Translations under genes and position numbers: made by a program
NCBI GenBank assembly: GCA_900554395.1
Contig: USHB01000063.1
Coordinates: forward strand, 1 to 7,940
Direction: 5' to 3'
Origin: an uncultured Phascolarctobacterium sp.
GTDB lineage: Bacteria > Bacillota > Negativicutes > Acidaminococcales > Acidaminococcaceae
Length of the DNA: 7,940 nt
The notes under the pieces: model-generated
The model's database searches: none
What the model was told of the DNA's origin: nothing
What the model saw: the letters and a program-made list of their open reading frames with translations, nothing else
Shown: positions 6,719 to 7,940 of the stretch, in pieces
Layout of the letters: every line of letters starts with the position of its first letter
Position numbering within the stretch: position 1 is the stretch's first letter

Positions 6719-7940
6719 TTATTTTTTATTTTTGGGAGTTACGCTGATTTCAAATAATCTGTCCCACGGAAAACCGATTTTAAATTTAAAATCGCGTGTA
6801 AATTCGTATTTGCGGCTTAAAGTGTCACAGGTATCCTGCGCTAAAGCGGCAACCGGTTTTTGCAGTGCGCCGAGTTTGTAAACAGCAGCGTCATTGCCGG
6901 AACTTTCCAGATAATCAGTAGCATCGCGGCGTGCGTTTGATTGATAAAACCAATCATCAACGAGGCGCATTTTCATTAAAGCAGCATTATCTTTGCTGCT
7001 TATCTGTGGAGCCAAAATGCCCTGGGCGATGGCAAAGCCAATAGTATTATCAGCAGTGTTCCAACCGTTATATGCAGTAAGTTTCGGCAAATTGCCGCGG
7101 TTGGCAAGTTCGTTCATAAAACCGTTGTCTGCTCCGTTGGAATATGTTACATCAGCTAAAGAAACTTTGTAGCCTTTGTTTAAAAAGCCTTCAAGTTCCG
7201 TAATATATTTTTTTGTCGCGCGGAGAGGCAAAAAACTGGTTGCTTGGTGCAGTGCTGTCCATCATTACACCGTCTTTGGGGGTGTTTACGGCCAATACAA
7301 AATCTGCTGCGGCAATATCGGCGGTGGGGCGCGCATCGGCTACAAGTATCTGCTGGGGAATAGATTCACTGAGAGTGCTGTCCGAATACTGCGGTATCGT
7401 CATACGTCCGGTGCCTTCGGCATAATAAGTATATACCTGCGGGTGAGCGTGGTTAAGCTCGTTAACGGCGCGGGTTAAAAGCAGCATGCCAAGCTGGTCA
7501 ACGCCGGGGATGATCTGAAAAATCTGGTCTGAAAGCGTATAGGCTTCGCGTTTGATATAGCGTGCTTCCATATGCGTTGCTGAAAGCGGAGCATTATCGT
7601 CTTTGCCTATGGCAAGATAATGGAAACGGTAGCGTGCGGCAAGGTCTGTAAGCGATTTGTTGACATTATAGTTTTTGATGCGCCTTTGCAGCCAGTCATT
7701 TAAATCCTGCTGGGGCAGATTATTTTTTATTGCCTGTTTGGTCAGGCTTTCGCGCAGTGTTAAACCACTGATGTCCTCTTTGTCAATCAATTCGGAGTAA
7801 CGGAAAATTGCCGGGCCGATTTCGCTGTAATAAGGCGGTTCCACATTGCCGAAGCTGGCACGCGGCGTGCGCATAAGGGTGGAGTAAATATAAAGCGGCA
7901 TCGGCAGTTTTTCACGCAGCAGTTCCAAGCGGTTTACACG
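6719..7940 (-). pseudogene. DUF4127 family protein, 5' end outside window, with apparent frameshift
   Basis: Two minus-strand frames together encode one DUF4127-like protein of unknown function. The upstream part (7940 to 7191) is open from the window edge (RVNRLELLREKLP) and includes YSTLMRTP, EPPYYSEIGPAIFRYSELI, LAIGKDDNAPLSATHMEAR and VLAVNTPKDG. The downstream part (up to 7231, ending at 6719) carries ADVTYSNGADNGFM, AYNGWNTADNTIGFAIAQG and VDDWFYQ. The first frame ends at a TGA (7193-7191) after reading SPRDKKIYYGT, while the second resumes as KKYITELEGFLNKG. Removing one A from the A7 run (plus-strand 7208-7214) joins them as SPRDKKYITELEGF, which reads naturally. About 400 residues lie in the window; the N-terminus is beyond the right edge. 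The break may be a true mutation, phase-variable slippage or a sequencing error. No signal peptide can be judged. Family assignment rests on remembered motif style. Confidence 0.8.
7208..7214 (-). other. A7 homopolymer at the frameshift in the DUF4127 gene
   Basis: The coding strand has seven consecutive A (seven T on the plus strand) exactly where the frame changes. With six A the frame continues without interruption. This makes a one-base gain in the run the simplest explanation for the break. Confidence 0.75.

Noticed and set aside
6477..6881. 134-codon plus-strand open frame from nth into the convergent region
   Set aside because: It runs out of frame through nth, its iron-sulfur cluster region, and the terminator hairpin; it is a chance frame.

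Overview
The window looks like chromosomal housekeeping DNA from a low-to-moderate-GC Firmicute, most likely a member of the Negativicutes (a Phascolarctobacterium-like gut organism is my best guess; this is inference from gene order and protein style, not a search). The lepB - ylqF/rbgA - rnhB - yraN - comM order is a familiar Firmicutes arrangement, ribosome binding sites are strong AGGAG/GGAGG types, and the genes share one codon style (CGC/CGT arginines, GCN-rich).

Layout. Bases 1-131 hold no gene that belongs to the following operon; read on the minus strand they give a short open frame that resembles the start of a secreted Bacteroidetes-type protein, so the left end may be foreign or a chimeric assembly edge. 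From 132 the plus strand carries lepB (type I signal peptidase), ylqF/rbgA (circularly permuted 50S assembly GTPase), an intrinsic terminator, then the tightly coupled trio rnhB (RNase HII), yraN (nuclease-fold UPF0102) and comM/yifB (AAA+ helicase-like protein). A 96-bp AT-rich gap with a plausible promoter precedes a two-gene unit, an ACT-domain UPF0237 protein and a DUF711/UPF0210 protein, followed with a 1-bp overlap by nth (endonuclease III). A perfect 16-bp-stem terminator at 6668-6704 closes this strand. On the minus strand, entering from the right edge, lies a DUF4127 family gene whose reading frame breaks at a run of seven A (seven T on the plus strand, 7208-7214).

How the parts fit: lepB serves protein export, ylqF ribosome assembly, and rnhB-yraN-comM-nth are nucleic-acid maintenance genes (ribonucleotide removal, a putative nuclease, branch migration in recombination, base excision). 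The ACT/DUF711 pair is a conserved two-gene module of unknown function, probably ligand-binding. I found no CRISPR array, tRNA, rRNA, insertion sequence or riboswitch. The points most worth a second look are the homopolymer frameshift in the DUF4127 gene, the foreign-looking left edge, and the uncharacterised ACT/DUF711 pair with its own promoter. I do not see convincing evidence for a wholly new system here.
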